Shown here piece after piece: positions 24,022-32,729 of a DNA stretch of 64,000 nt. Where the stretch lies: the IMG/VR virus record IMGVR_UViG_3300025138_000026, positions 1 to 64,000 of that record; one strand, given 5' to 3'. The first letter of the stretch is position 1, and the number at the start of each line of letters is the position of its first letter. The notes under the pieces are model-generated. The model searched no databases. It was not told the origin of the DNA and was given only the letters and a program-made list of their open reading frames with translations. Position numbers and translations under genes: made by a program. This stretch comes from a virus.

Positions 24022-24706
24022 GTTCTAAAAAGGATTCGTATGAAAATTCATTGGAGCAAAAGTCGTCCAATCTTGGGTTACTGTAAGTCGGTACTCTGCC
24101 TTGTTTTCTACTGCAAACAGCTTTGTACATTTGGAATGCCTCAAAGTCTTCTTTGTCTCTGTAATAAATACTTTTCGCCTTCTCTGTTTTGACCTGAAGC
24201 TTCTTTAAAGCAGCACTAATTTGAAAATCAAATGGATGCTGGTTTGACTCTTCTATGTAAAAATGATCATAATTACTTAAGGAAAGTTCGCAAAGACCAA
24301 AGTGAAAAATATTATTGTAGACATAAGAGTCATAAAACGGGACTCCGATACTAACATCATCAAGCTCTGCGTCCCCCAACTCAGATAAATGTAAACAGTC
24401 TCCTTCACTAGTAAAGCACTTAGTATATAATTTCCTCACAACTGAGACTCCCTTGTTATTCTTTGGGAAAAACACTAGTTTGCTAGGTCTTTCAGACAGG
24501 TTTGATTGTACCACAGGTAATCTAACTCCATAAATCATGGGTATGCCGATTTCTAAGAAAGCTTTATTCACGACTCTAAACCCGTAGAAGTTATCCTCTA
24601 CCAGAATCATTTTATTTATGTCTCCTGATTGAGCAATCTCTACTAGATCCTCTACTCTTAAGAGAGATCTTCCTATGCTGAAGTTACTTTTGAATAACGG
24701 TATCAC
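24008..24706 (-). CDS. Separate DnaE PHP-domain protein (metal site degenerate)
   Basis: 232 aa. The start (LFKSNFSIGRSLLRVEDLVE...FLEIGIPMIYGVRLP) aligns with the N-terminal PHP domain of DnaE, whose usual opening is (V)HSxYS and ITDxxNLFG. The metal-binding His is a Lys here (K6) and TD is ED, so phosphoesterase activity is probably lost. The C-terminus (QGRVPTYSNPRLDDFCSNEFSYESFLEHVAK) fits the PHP/palm linker. It is followed by the exonuclease and polymerase genes, so it likely assembles with them as a scaffold. No homology search was possible. Confidence 0.75.
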   Translation of the reverse strand: MIPLFKSNFSIGRSLLRVEDLVEIAQSGDINKMILVEDNFYGFRVVNKAFLEIGIPMIYGVRLPVVQSNLSERPSKLVFFPKNNKGVSVVRKLYTKCFTSEGDCLHLSELGDAELDDVSIGVPFYDSYVYNNIFHFGLCELSLSNYDHFYIEESNQHPFDFQISAALKKLQVKTEKAKSIYYRDKEDFEAFQMYKAVCSRKQGRVPTYSNPRLDDFCSNEFSYESFLEHVAK

Positions 24707-24715
24707 TCTTGTAAA

Positions 24716-25756
24716 TTACAAAAGTTCTACTCGCTTGTCAAATGAAAAAGCAGGGCATCCTGCATATTTTAACTTTTTAATTTTGAGTCCTTCTCTAAGA
24801 CGATCTTGTAAGTCTTCCTTATTGTCAGATGAAGCAATAAATTTCCCTTCACCATCCTCTAGATGATAATAATCTCTCGCGAACTTAAATGGACAATACC
24901 ACATTGGATTACCATCCTTTTTCAGTTGGCCAGCAAAATCAGCTCTACCACAAACGATTCTACCCGCAAACCCTTCTTCTTTTTTAGGATATCCTTTCTC
25001 CCAAGCTAACCCACTTTTTCCAACTTTTTCACTAAAATTATTTATAACCTGTTGGACCTCAGTTAAAAAATACTCAAAGCCTTCTAAATCTAATTCCTCT
25101 AACGGCTCCATCTCTAAAAGACCTTCTCCGTTTAAATCAAATTTAAGGAATAAAAATTCCATTCGTCTCTTCAAATATTCTGGGTAAAGATACTTAACTG
25201 CAAGACAATACATATAATCCTGCATATTATCAGAATATTCTTTTCCCTCAAAAATGCTTTTTGAAGTTTTGAAATCTCGTATAACAGCGGTCTTTTTACG
25301 TTTAAATAAAAACAACTTGTCTATAAACCCTAGTATCCTATAATTTTTGTCGCCATCATTTACCTTGATATCAAAATCTTTTTCTGAAATAGACTCAGTC
25401 GGCTTACTATCCGTATCTCCAAAAAAATCATAATTTAAACCCTCAACAGTCATTTTGTTGATAAGGTCCATGTTTTCAAAGTCATCTATCTCGTACTTTT
25501 TGGCATAAGCATCGACCATCCTTTTGATTGAAGGGCTGACATTTATATCTTGAGCCTTAAGAATCGCCTTGTAATGCTTCCTATGGCGAGGGTTTCCTAG
25601 ATTTTCAAATACTGCATGGCATATTGTTCCTCTCAAAGATCCATGATTAGACTTATCAGGGAGTCTCAAGTGGTATTTGCACCAATATTGCCAAGAACAT
25701 GTCTGTAACGTCTTAATTCGTGACGCTGACAGGGGTTTATTATCAAAAGTCTCCAT
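24716..25756 (-). CDS. RecB-like PD-(D/E)XK nuclease
   Basis: 346 aa. The start LSASRIKTLQTCSWQYWCKYHL (about 8-29), GTICHAVFENLG (helix with His), ILGFIDKLFLF (Asp) and AVIRDFKTSK (Asp-x-Lys) are in the right order for a RecB/Cas4-type PDDEXK_1 nuclease. Cys residues in the N-terminal segment and at CGRADF, WYCPFKFARDYYHL and AGCPAF recall the iron-sulfur cluster of AddB/Cas4 nucleases but are not in a standard spacing. It lies between primase and PHP genes and is probably a replication or recombination nuclease. Confidence 0.8.
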   Translation of the reverse strand: METFDNKPLSASRIKTLQTCSWQYWCKYHLRLPDKSNHGSLRGTICHAVFENLGNPRHRKHYKAILKAQDINVSPSIKRMVDAYAKKYEIDDFENMDLINKMTVEGLNYDFFGDTDSKPTESISEKDFDIKVNDGDKNYRILGFIDKLFLFKRKKTAVIRDFKTSKSIFEGKEYSDNMQDYMYCLAVKYLYPEYLKRRMEFLFLKFDLNGEGLLEMEPLEELDLEGFEYFLTEVQQVINNFSEKVGKSGLAWEKGYPKKEEGFAGRIVCGRADFAGQLKKDGNPMWYCPFKFARDYYHLEDGEGKFIASSDNKEDLQDRLREGLKIKKLKYAGCPAFSFDKRVELL

Positions 25757-26789
25757 AATAGAATGAGTTTTTCTTCACTAATTTATTTAGTGATGAGGAA
25801 AAACTTTTATTAACTCCTTTTTTATCCATGTCTCTCGCAATCTTTAAAACATGGGACATCGAGTTTTGATGTTGTTTATTATAACACTCAGTCGTGTATT
25901 TTTCTATTTGGATTTGATCCATCTCCCCAAAATCATTTTCTTCTGGGGGAATAAAATATACTTTATCAAAGTCTATTGAATCTACTAATTTAAAGACAGA
26001 CTTAATAGCCCCCTCAAACCCCCTGTTAACAGAAGACGTTTGATCATTATTAAATGATATAAAAATCTTTTTAATAGGTAAGAGGGCCAATCTAGATATA
26101 AAAGTCGGAGATATATTAAGGCCAAAAGAAACTAAAACATTTTTTACCCCCTTTTCATAAAGAGATAAGCAGTCTCCTACAGACTCTACAATATGGACTG
26201 ATTCTTTCTCCATTATAGCATCTCTAACTGAATCTATATTATAATATGGGAATAACCAATTAGAAGACTTCCCCATATGTAACCACTTGGGCCTACTATC
26301 TTGTGTTACCTTCCTACCAGAGAAACCATGGATACGTCCGTCTTTTCTAAAAATAGGAAATATAACTCTCTGATACATTTTACCAGACATAGCTAAACCA
26401 CACTTAAAATCCTCAAGGGTCTCCCTACTAATCCCTTTTTCTAAATAAAAATCGTAATGAGGAACAAGCTTTCTTAATGCCCGTTCTGGATATGTTTTTT
26501 CCTCTTTCAAAAGATATTTCTGTTTAATTCTCTCTCCTATACTTACACCATTATCTTTCAGATAATGGTTCACGGCCTTATCATCATTCGTGTTTAAAGT
26601 CTTTTTCAGTAGAGCCTCAAACGGCATAAATTGAGACTCCTCGACATAATCTTTCCAGACTCCAGTGTCTTTGTATATTTGAAGAGCTGTAGAATTATCT
26701 CCAGATCTGTAAACCGCATTCGTTCTCCAGTATGACCCATGGTCTTTCAGTCGATAACCAAGATTTTCAAGAACCTCTTTGTAGTTCAT
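25743..26789 (-). CDS. dnaG: DnaG-like primase
   Basis: 348 aa. The N-terminal region (YRLKDHGSYWRTNAVYRSGDNS, then IYKDTGVWKDY) parallels the DnaG zinc-binding domain but has none of its cysteines. The core has a TOPRIM domain: VHIVESVGDCLSLYEKGVKNVLVSFGLN (Glu202 and GD at 205-206) and the second motif IFISFNNDQ, where Asn-Asn-Asp replaces the usual DxD. It overlaps the nuclease and helicase genes. It would synthesise RNA primers for the DnaB/DnaE replisome. Confidence 0.8.
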   Translation of the reverse strand: MNYKEVLENLGYRLKDHGSYWRTNAVYRSGDNSTALQIYKDTGVWKDYVEESQFMPFEALLKKTLNTNDDKAVNHYLKDNGVSIGERIKQKYLLKEEKTYPERALRKLVPHYDFYLEKGISRETLEDFKCGLAMSGKMYQRVIFPIFRKDGRIHGFSGRKVTQDSRPKWLHMGKSSNWLFPYYNIDSVRDAIMEKESVHIVESVGDCLSLYEKGVKNVLVSFGLNISPTFISRLALLPIKKIFISFNNDQTSSVNRGFEGAIKSVFKLVDSIDFDKVYFIPPEENDFGEMDQIQIEKYTTECYNKQHQNSMSHVLKIARDMDKKGVNKSFSSSLNKLVKKNSFYYGDF

Positions 26790-28315
26790 TACATCGGTAT
26801 TTGTTCCAAATCATTTTGGCGAACCTCAATTCCTCCCCCATTAGATGAATTTACAATATCTTGCAAGTCTCCACACTCATCAATCCTAAAGTTTTCTAAC
26901 TTAAGGTTAACAAAGTTTTGCCTCTTCGTCCCATCTGGCATCTCTACAGGATGGATAGCTCGTAAAGCATCTCTTCCTAAATGCCTAGCCTTTAAATTAA
27001 TAAGCTTATGAGTACCAAAATTAGAACCCTCGTCATGGATCTCTTCTGCCACCTTCCTCCTAAGCAAGAACAAATGTGAACAGAACTGGGTAATTCCATC
27101 TGAAAGAGAGACTACGCTCTCATCATCAACAATAGCTCCCGCATTTCTATTATTCGTAATGCCAAGTCTATTAGACTGAACCGAAGTTAACATAGAAACA
27201 CATGGTTTTCCATCAAAGGATAAATCTCTATGAATTGTCTGTTTAAATTTATGGACTAAATAAGAGACTTGCTGCCAACCATCTACCTTGCCAATACTTC
27301 CAAAATCACTCTTGATGTAATCAAAACTAAATATTAAACGGTTTCCTCTTCCTATTTTTGAGAAATAGAACCTCTTTAATAAAGAACACATTTCGTCAGG
27401 TGATAACCCTGCGACATTTTCATAATAAAATTCCATGTCCTTTATCTTTCCCCAAGCCGACCTAACTTTCTCGACAACCTCCTCTACACTCCAGTCTTTG
27501 TAAGCTGTTGTTCTCCACTTCCCTGTTTGCAAGAGCCATACTGGAATGCCTGTCATAGCGGAGCACTGCCTGAAAATTAATTCATCTTCACTCATCTCTC
27601 CATTATCAAAATGGAGAACTGGAACCCCATGCTCTGCAGAAACCTTTGTTGTATAATCCATACAAAAGTTTGTCTTACCAACTCCAGACCTAGCTACAAT
27701 AACAGAAATATTACCCGCTAGAAGTAGAGATCCATACATCTCATTAACTCTTGGGTGAGGTCCAAGCATTCCGAAATCTTCAACAGGATTATTCCCCCTG
27801 TCCTCTACAAGCTCTTCCATCATATCAAACAAATTGACTGGTCCAGCCTCTGTCATTTCAAAATCCTTAATGTTCTGATTATAGATTTGATCTGACTGCT
27901 CAACAATATCTCCATATTTAAGATTTGGATCTGCCTTTTTAACAAAATCAGCTACATTTTTACAGCTATTATAAATTTCTCTACGAGCTGTAAACTTTTT
28001 CAACTCCCGAACAGAACTTAAAAAGATATTCTCTGTGATCTTGTAGAAGGCAAGTGAATAAATATACTCTGCAACATCGACACTATCGGGGAATGTTGCC
28101 TTCAATTGATTAATTCTTTGAACTAAAATCGTTTCATCAATATTCTCTGCATTATTCAATGCGTTCTTAAGTAGCTTAAATATAGATACATTAACCTTTG
28201 AATCATCAGAATAAAAATCTCTCTCATTTAAAAAACTAGAGATTTCCTCCCACTTATGCTGGTGTTGAAGAACACCACTTAAAACCTTCTTTTCTAAATC
28301 AAATGAATGGATCAT
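26789..28315 (-). CDS. dnaB: DnaB-like replicative helicase
   Basis: 508 aa with a DnaB N-terminal domain (DLEKKVLSGVLQH, about 5-17) and a RecA-fold helicase core: Walker A VIVARSGVGKTNF (about 206-218), then VLHFDNGEMSEDEL and LTSVQSNRLG. It unwinds the phage fork with the neighbouring primase. The start overlaps the stop of the 78-aa gene by four nt, and its stop overlaps the primase start (TAATG). Confidence 0.9.
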   Translation of the reverse strand: MIHSFDLEKKVLSGVLQHQHKWEEISSFLNERDFYSDDSKVNVSIFKLLKNALNNAENIDETILVQRINQLKATFPDSVDVAEYIYSLAFYKITENIFLSSVRELKKFTARREIYNSCKNVADFVKKADPNLKYGDIVEQSDQIYNQNIKDFEMTEAGPVNLFDMMEELVEDRGNNPVEDFGMLGPHPRVNEMYGSLLLAGNISVIVARSGVGKTNFCMDYTTKVSAEHGVPVLHFDNGEMSEDELIFRQCSAMTGIPVWLLQTGKWRTTAYKDWSVEEVVEKVRSAWGKIKDMEFYYENVAGLSPDEMCSLLKRFYFSKIGRGNRLIFSFDYIKSDFGSIGKVDGWQQVSYLVHKFKQTIHRDLSFDGKPCVSMLTSVQSNRLGITNNRNAGAIVDDESVVSLSDGITQFCSHLFLLRRKVAEEIHDEGSNFGTHKLINLKARHLGRDALRAIHPVEMPDGTKRQNFVNLKLENFRIDECGDLQDIVNSSNGGGIEVRQNDLEQIPM

Positions 28316-28548
28316 ATGGAAATATCGTCATCTTTTTTAGTCATTGCTATCTCTATCAACTTGCTAAGAGCCATATCTACACAAGGATTTTCTGTTTTAG
28401 TTGTAACTGTTGGACAACCATCTTTATTAACGTAAATTAACATAAACCCTCTATTACCGCCATTCACAGACCCAGTTGAGTCATAAATCTTATCCAACAA
28501 AGATTGTGGGATATTGTCAGCAGGATCTTCTTCTTCAAGGTAACTCAT
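28312..28548 (-). CDS. Small hypothetical protein, 78 aa
   Basis: I do not recognise this acidic protein (MSYLEEEDPADNIPQSLLDK...). The middle (GFMLIYVNKDGCPTVTTKTENPC) may be a small beta domain. It lies between the DnaB gene and a PD-(D/E)XK endonuclease gene with overlaps at both ends, so a replication-linked role is plausible but unproven. Confidence 0.6.
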   Translation of the reverse strand: MSYLEEEDPADNIPQSLLDKIYDSTGSVNGGNRGFMLIYVNKDGCPTVTTKTENPCVDMALSKLIEIAMTKKDDDISI

Positions 28549-28961
28549 TTTAAAAGTTTTATTAAATTCTTTGGGTAGTTTTCTGAGTCCATAATTTCTG
28601 ATTCTAGAACTCTAATTAATTTTATATTATTAATATCACAAAAATATTCCTTCTTCTCATCCCTGTTTAATTGACGAAGGAAATTCTGCCTTGAATTAGA
28701 ATGGAAAAATTTGTTATACTTATAGTGTTGATTTCCATCAACCTCAATTGCAATATTGAGTGTTGCATTAAAGAAGTCAAGAGTCATTCTTGTTCCTGCG
28801 ACAGGAAATTCTTCAAAAACGACATCCGCAAACCAATATGGTTTAATATTATTTTTTACATCTTTCTGTATGCCACTCCTACACTTTGACTCCCAGTCGA
28901 TCAAATACTTGGTAATATTTTTAATCTTCTTCTCTCTACCATTTGCACACAAGAAAGTCAT
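28545..28961 (-). CDS. Small PD-(D/E)XK endonuclease (DUF559/Vsr-like)
   Basis: 138 aa with TLDFFNATLNIAIEVDGNQHYKYN (about 62-85), the Asp...Glu-x-Asp-Gly-x-x-His pattern of Vsr- and DUF559-like endonucleases, followed by RDEKKEYFCDINNIKLIRV. It probably nicks or cuts DNA during replication, recombination or repair. It overlaps the recombinase gene (ATGA) upstream and the 78-aa gene downstream, within the replication operon. Confidence 0.75.
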   Translation of the reverse strand: MTFLCANGREKKIKNITKYLIDWESKCRSGIQKDVKNNIKPYWFADVVFEEFPVAGTRMTLDFFNATLNIAIEVDGNQHYKYNKFFHSNSRQNFLRQLNRDEKKEYFCDINNIKLIRVLESEIMDSENYPKNLIKLLK

Positions 28962-30097
28962 ACTAATTTTTTATTTAAGATATTATCTCTTACAAAATCT
29001 GTCAATAAAGACGTTACCTTTTCATCATTTTCCAAAAACTCGTAGAACGCACGACTACCCTGATAAGACTCTTTGAAATCGATTTTTTTGCTAGTAAGGT
29101 ATCCCTTCAACTCTTCATCAAGCTTAATCCAAGCTCCAGCTTTTTCTAAATAGCCCCACATAAGAAGCATTTCTACAATCTCCCTCTCTATCCAAATAGA
29201 CTTGCCATCCATGCGTCCATGTTTAATTGGGTAACTAACTACTTGGCCTGTAGATTCATTTGTTGATTTCAAAATAGCGACCTTAGCAAGATGTCCATAA
29301 ATCTTGTTATCTGGAGTTATCTGTTCATTAGGTTTTTCTAAAATCTTGTCAGACTTGTTCTGCTTCAAAAATTGAAGAATCCAATCTGGATAATGGAGAA
29401 TAGCATTACCTCCGCTACTGTTTGTTTGGTTATTTGGATCTGCTTTAGCGTATTGACTAACATTAATTGAGCTACGAACTTGAGAAATCATAATACACAT
29501 ATGCCCGAATTTACTCATTCCCAAGCTAACCCGTCTTAAAAAATCAGAACACATCAACGCTCCTCCTGCGACCTTTCTCGCGTCAGAAGAACTTTTTTCT
29601 AGATCTTCTTTGCTTATTAGACCGTCCATACTATCGATTACGATACAAAACTTTTCTTGATCATGGTTATTCTTCAATAACCCCCTCAAAAAATCTACCA
29701 CAGTATCTGTAATATTACACTCCCACACCAAACAAGTTCCAGTTACCCAATCTTCTGGATTGTTAACAAATTTAATTCCAGCTCTATTCCTTATGTCTTC
29801 ACTGAGGCGACCCTCTGCCATTACGAACAATCCTTTTGAGTTTTTTACTCCCTTCATCATATTATGCATTACATGTAATGCTTCGTTCGTTTTGCCTCCC
29901 TCGTTGGCTCCAATGAATCTATGTAAGCCTGAACCCAACCCTCCCCCTAAAACCTTATCAAGAATCATAGATCCGCTAGACACAAGATATTGCTCAGCGG
30001 CTTCTTCAAAATTAAGGTGATACTCTTGGTTTGACTTAAAGTATGCTTCTGTATATTCCTTTGAACTATTTAAGTTCTTGCTCTTCTTTTTACTCAT
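28958..30097 (-). CDS. recA: RecA/UvsX-like recombinase
   Basis: 379 aa. Walker A is FIGANEGGKTNEA (about 62-74) and the Walker B-like strand is FCIVIDSMDGL (about 150-160). CIMISQVRSSINV and QTNSSGGNAILHYPDWILQF match the L1/L2 and DNA-binding region of RecA-fold proteins. It catalyses strand exchange and probably works with the neighbouring nucleases. It overlaps the zinc-ribbon gene by eight nt and the endonuclease gene by four nt. Confidence 0.88.
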   Translation of the reverse strand: MSKKKSKNLNSSKEYTEAYFKSNQEYHLNFEEAAEQYLVSSGSMILDKVLGGGLGSGLHRFIGANEGGKTNEALHVMHNMMKGVKNSKGLFVMAEGRLSEDIRNRAGIKFVNNPEDWVTGTCLVWECNITDTVVDFLRGLLKNNHDQEKFCIVIDSMDGLISKEDLEKSSSDARKVAGGALMCSDFLRRVSLGMSKFGHMCIMISQVRSSINVSQYAKADPNNQTNSSGGNAILHYPDWILQFLKQNKSDKILEKPNEQITPDNKIYGHLAKVAILKSTNESTGQVVSYPIKHGRMDGKSIWIEREIVEMLLMWGYLEKAGAWIKLDEELKGYLTSKKIDFKESYQGSRAFYEFLENDEKVTSLLTDFVRDNILNKKLV

Positions 30098-30533
30098 TTA
30101 AAAAATCTTTTAAGGTTTTCTTCTTCGTCTCTAAGATATCTTCTCCCGCTTTCTCCTTCGTGTCAATAAATTTATCCTTATCTGGAGGCTTATAATAAAA
30201 TTCCTTATGCTTCTTAAGTAAATACTCCTTGCCCTCTCTAGTTAAAAAGTATTTTATTGTATTTTTAAATAAAAACGGCGGTTTCACCTTCTCTAAAAAA
30301 TCTAGATCGTTATTAAATTGATTAAAGACTGTCGTTGCTGCATGCATCTCCATGCGCCAATCTGTAGCCTTAGAGCCACCTAACATTCTTTTCACAAAGT
30401 CTCTCCGATCTTTAAAAAAAGGTTTCGGAGCCTTCTTCTTGGTAGGCTTAAATATGTAACCACATTCACATGAGCCTGCTCTAGCTCCAACTAGGACACT
30501 ACATGAAGGACAGGTCTTTTTACCTCTAGGCAT
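30090..30533 (-). CDS. Zinc-ribbon protein, 147 aa
   Basis: The N-terminus CPSCSVLVGARAGSCECGYIF is a four-cysteine zinc ribbon (C-x2-C...C-x-C). The rest is very basic and aromatic (KPFFKDRRDFVKRMLGG, ending TKKKTLKDFLNE). Similar ribbon proteins occur in phage replication clusters and may be transcription or DNA-binding factors. It overlaps the RecA gene, so it may support recombination or expression; that is inference. Confidence 0.65.
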   Translation of the reverse strand: MPRGKKTCPSCSVLVGARAGSCECGYIFKPTKKKAPKPFFKDRRDFVKRMLGGSKATDWRMEMHAATTVFNQFNNDLDFLEKVKPPFLFKNTIKYFLTREGKEYLLKKHKEFYYKPPDKDKFIDTKEKAGEDILETKKKTLKDFLNE

Positions 30534-30536
30534 GGA

Positions 30537-31571
30537 TTAAACCATACTCAACTTCAAATCATTGTCAACCATTTTTCTTACGAGACCAATAAAGTCTGTT
30601 TTAGGCTTCCAACCCAAGTGCCTTCTAGCCTCCGAAGAATCACCCCAAAGAACTTCTACTTCAGCGGGTCGATAGAAATCTGGATTAATTTTCATTAGGG
30701 TCCGACCTTCATGTAAATATTTTTCCTCCACACCCTTTCCAACCCACTTGCACTCTTCTACAGCGAAGCCAGCGAAGTTAAACGCTTGTTCTACGAACTC
30801 TCTAATAGTATGAGTTTCATTAGAGGATAGAACATATTCCTTAGGCTCTTCTTGGCTCAGCATTAGCCAAATACCTTCTACGAAGTCCTCAGAATCACTC
30901 CAATCTCTTTTCGCGTCAATATTCCCCAACTCAAGAGGTTTAAAATCATTTAAAATATACTCTTTTTTAATGCGAGCTACATTCTTTGTGATCTTACGAG
31001 TAACAAACTCTTCACCACGACGAGTCCCTTCATGATTAAATAACCAGCCCTGTACAGCAAACAAGTCGTAAGAGTCTCTCCAGACTTTCACCATATGCCT
31101 CGCGCTAGCCTTAGAAACCCCATATGGGCTTCTTGGGCGCAGAGGATGAAGTTCTGACTGGGGAGAATATAAAACGTCCCCAAACTCTTCTGAGGAGCCA
31201 GCATTATAATAACGACAATTAGGGCAATGCTTCCTTATAGCTTCCAACTGGTATAAAACAGCCATTGTGTTCGTTTCCATGTGATTGACTGGCATCTTCC
31301 AGCTAACCCCGACAAAAGAATTAGCAGCAAAGTTAATAAAATAATCTGGCTTCTCTTCTGAAATCACAAGATCTGTATTTGCTTGGTCTGCAACATCAAG
31401 ATCAATTAATTTAAATCTAGGATTATCCTTAAGATGAGAAATATTCTCATGGTTTTTGACACTAAGGCGGCGGACTCCCGCAATAATAGTATGTTCCGTA
31501 TTCTCCAAAAGATAGTCTGTCATGAAACTACCGTCTTGACCTGTAACTCCTGTAATTATTACTTTTTTCAT
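30537..31571 (-). CDS. gmd: GDP-mannose 4,6-dehydratase
   Basis: 344 aa extended SDR. The NADP loop is ITGVTGQDGSFM (about 5-16); NAGSSEEFGD, RSPYGVSKAS (Tyr-x3-Lys) and NHEGTRRGEEFVTRKIT are standard Gmd segments, and the substrate region runs through DWSDSEDFVEG. It makes GDP-4-keto-6-deoxy-mannose, the shared precursor of GDP-fucose, perosamine and 3,6-dideoxy sugars. The next enzyme is a ColD-like PLP protein, favouring a 3,6-dideoxyhexose route. Confidence 0.92.
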   Translation of the reverse strand: MKKVIITGVTGQDGSFMTDYLLENTEHTIIAGVRRLSVKNHENISHLKDNPRFKLIDLDVADQANTDLVISEEKPDYFINFAANSFVGVSWKMPVNHMETNTMAVLYQLEAIRKHCPNCRYYNAGSSEEFGDVLYSPQSELHPLRPRSPYGVSKASARHMVKVWRDSYDLFAVQGWLFNHEGTRRGEEFVTRKITKNVARIKKEYILNDFKPLELGNIDAKRDWSDSEDFVEGIWLMLSQEEPKEYVLSSNETHTIREFVEQAFNFAGFAVEECKWVGKGVEEKYLHEGRTLMKINPDFYRPAEVEVLWGDSSEARRHLGWKPKTDFIGLVRKMVDNDLKLSMV

Positions 31572-32729
31572 TTAAATATTATTTAATTTAGAAACCAGTT
31601 TTTCAATTTTTGTTTCTCTTAAATTATGGAAAAGGCCCACGTAAAAGCCATTGTGATGTAGATTAATCGAGTTGACATAGTCAATTCCATCTTGGAAAAA
31701 CTCTTTATAGCAAGTTTGATAGCCTAAAAATCCAGATATAATAGGTCTGTATTCTATATCTAGATCTTCACATATACTCAATGCTTTCTTTTTTTTATTA
31801 CCTTTACATATAATAGGCAGACAAAATGGAACATGTTCTCCGTCTTCTAATTCAGAAGGTAAGTAAAATTTACTTAAGTCTAGCTTTGATTTAAATACAT
31901 TATACAATTTCTTTCTAGATTCCGTGTATTTCTGCACTCTTTTCAGATCGAGCATACCAACAAAAGCATTGAAATCTGAGTTTCTAAAATTATTACCGAG
32001 AGTATGGAAATCAAAAAGACTGTCCACTAATTTGTTCTCATAGCTAGAGGTATCTATATTGTAAGCCTTTAAACTCCTAACCATGCCATGATTTCTGTTG
32101 ATTAGATAATATTCATATTCCTTTTTTGAATTAGTGAATATAAAGCCACCCTCAATAGATTGTATTTGATGACCAAAGTAAGTTGAGGTTGTAGACGTAA
32201 AAAACGAAGATACATTTCTGTTATTATAAGTGCCAAATGTATTTTCACAATTATCAAAATTTATATTTACTCCATATTTTCTTTGCAACCTCTGATATTC
32301 GCTCATTTTCGGCGTAAATCCAATCAGTGAAGTTGGGAAAACACAAGCTATTCTGTCTTTATTCTCGATAATGAAATCTTCCAGTTTAGATAAATCCATA
32401 GAAAAATCAGACAAGCACACATCAATAAATTTAGGATTGAACCCCGCTTTAATCCAAGGAGAACAAGATGTCTGCCAAGTAGTTGAGGGTAATACTATAA
32501 TATCCCTATCTTTACAAATAGATTTTTGATAATCTGCCAAAAGAGAATTGGCAGTAGACCCGCTTGAAACATAAACAGAATATTTGCACCCTACATAATC
32601 TGCCATTTTGGATTCAAACTCTTTAACTCTATCTCCTTGAGTCCATCTATTAGCAGGATTCAATATAAATTTGCAGATCTTGAGCCGATCTAAAAAAGAA
32701 AAATTATTAATATTTAAAGGCCAATTCAT
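31572..32729 (-). CDS. DegT-family PLP enzyme with His for Lys (ColD-like 3-dehydratase)
   Basis: 385 aa of the DegT/DnrJ/EryC1 family. Asp159 (NINFDNCENTFGT) fits the Asp that holds PLP's pyridine nitrogen. At the place of the PLP-binding lysine (usual SxxxxKxxxxGEGG) the protein has TYFGHQIQSIEGG, with His187. Histidine at this place defines GDP-4-keto-6-deoxy-mannose 3-dehydratase (ColD; catalytic His188) and the E1 dehydratases, not aminotransferases. It directly follows gmd, so a product on the way to colitose or a similar 3,6-dideoxyhexose is likely. Confidence 0.8.
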   Translation of the reverse strand: MNWPLNINNFSFLDRLKICKFILNPANRWTQGDRVKEFESKMADYVGCKYSVYVSSGSTANSLLADYQKSICKDRDIIVLPSTTWQTSCSPWIKAGFNPKFIDVCLSDFSMDLSKLEDFIIENKDRIACVFPTSLIGFTPKMSEYQRLQRKYGVNINFDNCENTFGTYNNRNVSSFFTSTTSTYFGHQIQSIEGGFIFTNSKKEYEYYLINRNHGMVRSLKAYNIDTSSYENKLVDSLFDFHTLGNNFRNSDFNAFVGMLDLKRVQKYTESRKKLYNVFKSKLDLSKFYLPSELEDGEHVPFCLPIICKGNKKKKALSICEDLDIEYRPIISGFLGYQTCYKEFFQDGIDYVNSINLHHNGFYVGLFHNLRETKIEKLVSKLNNI

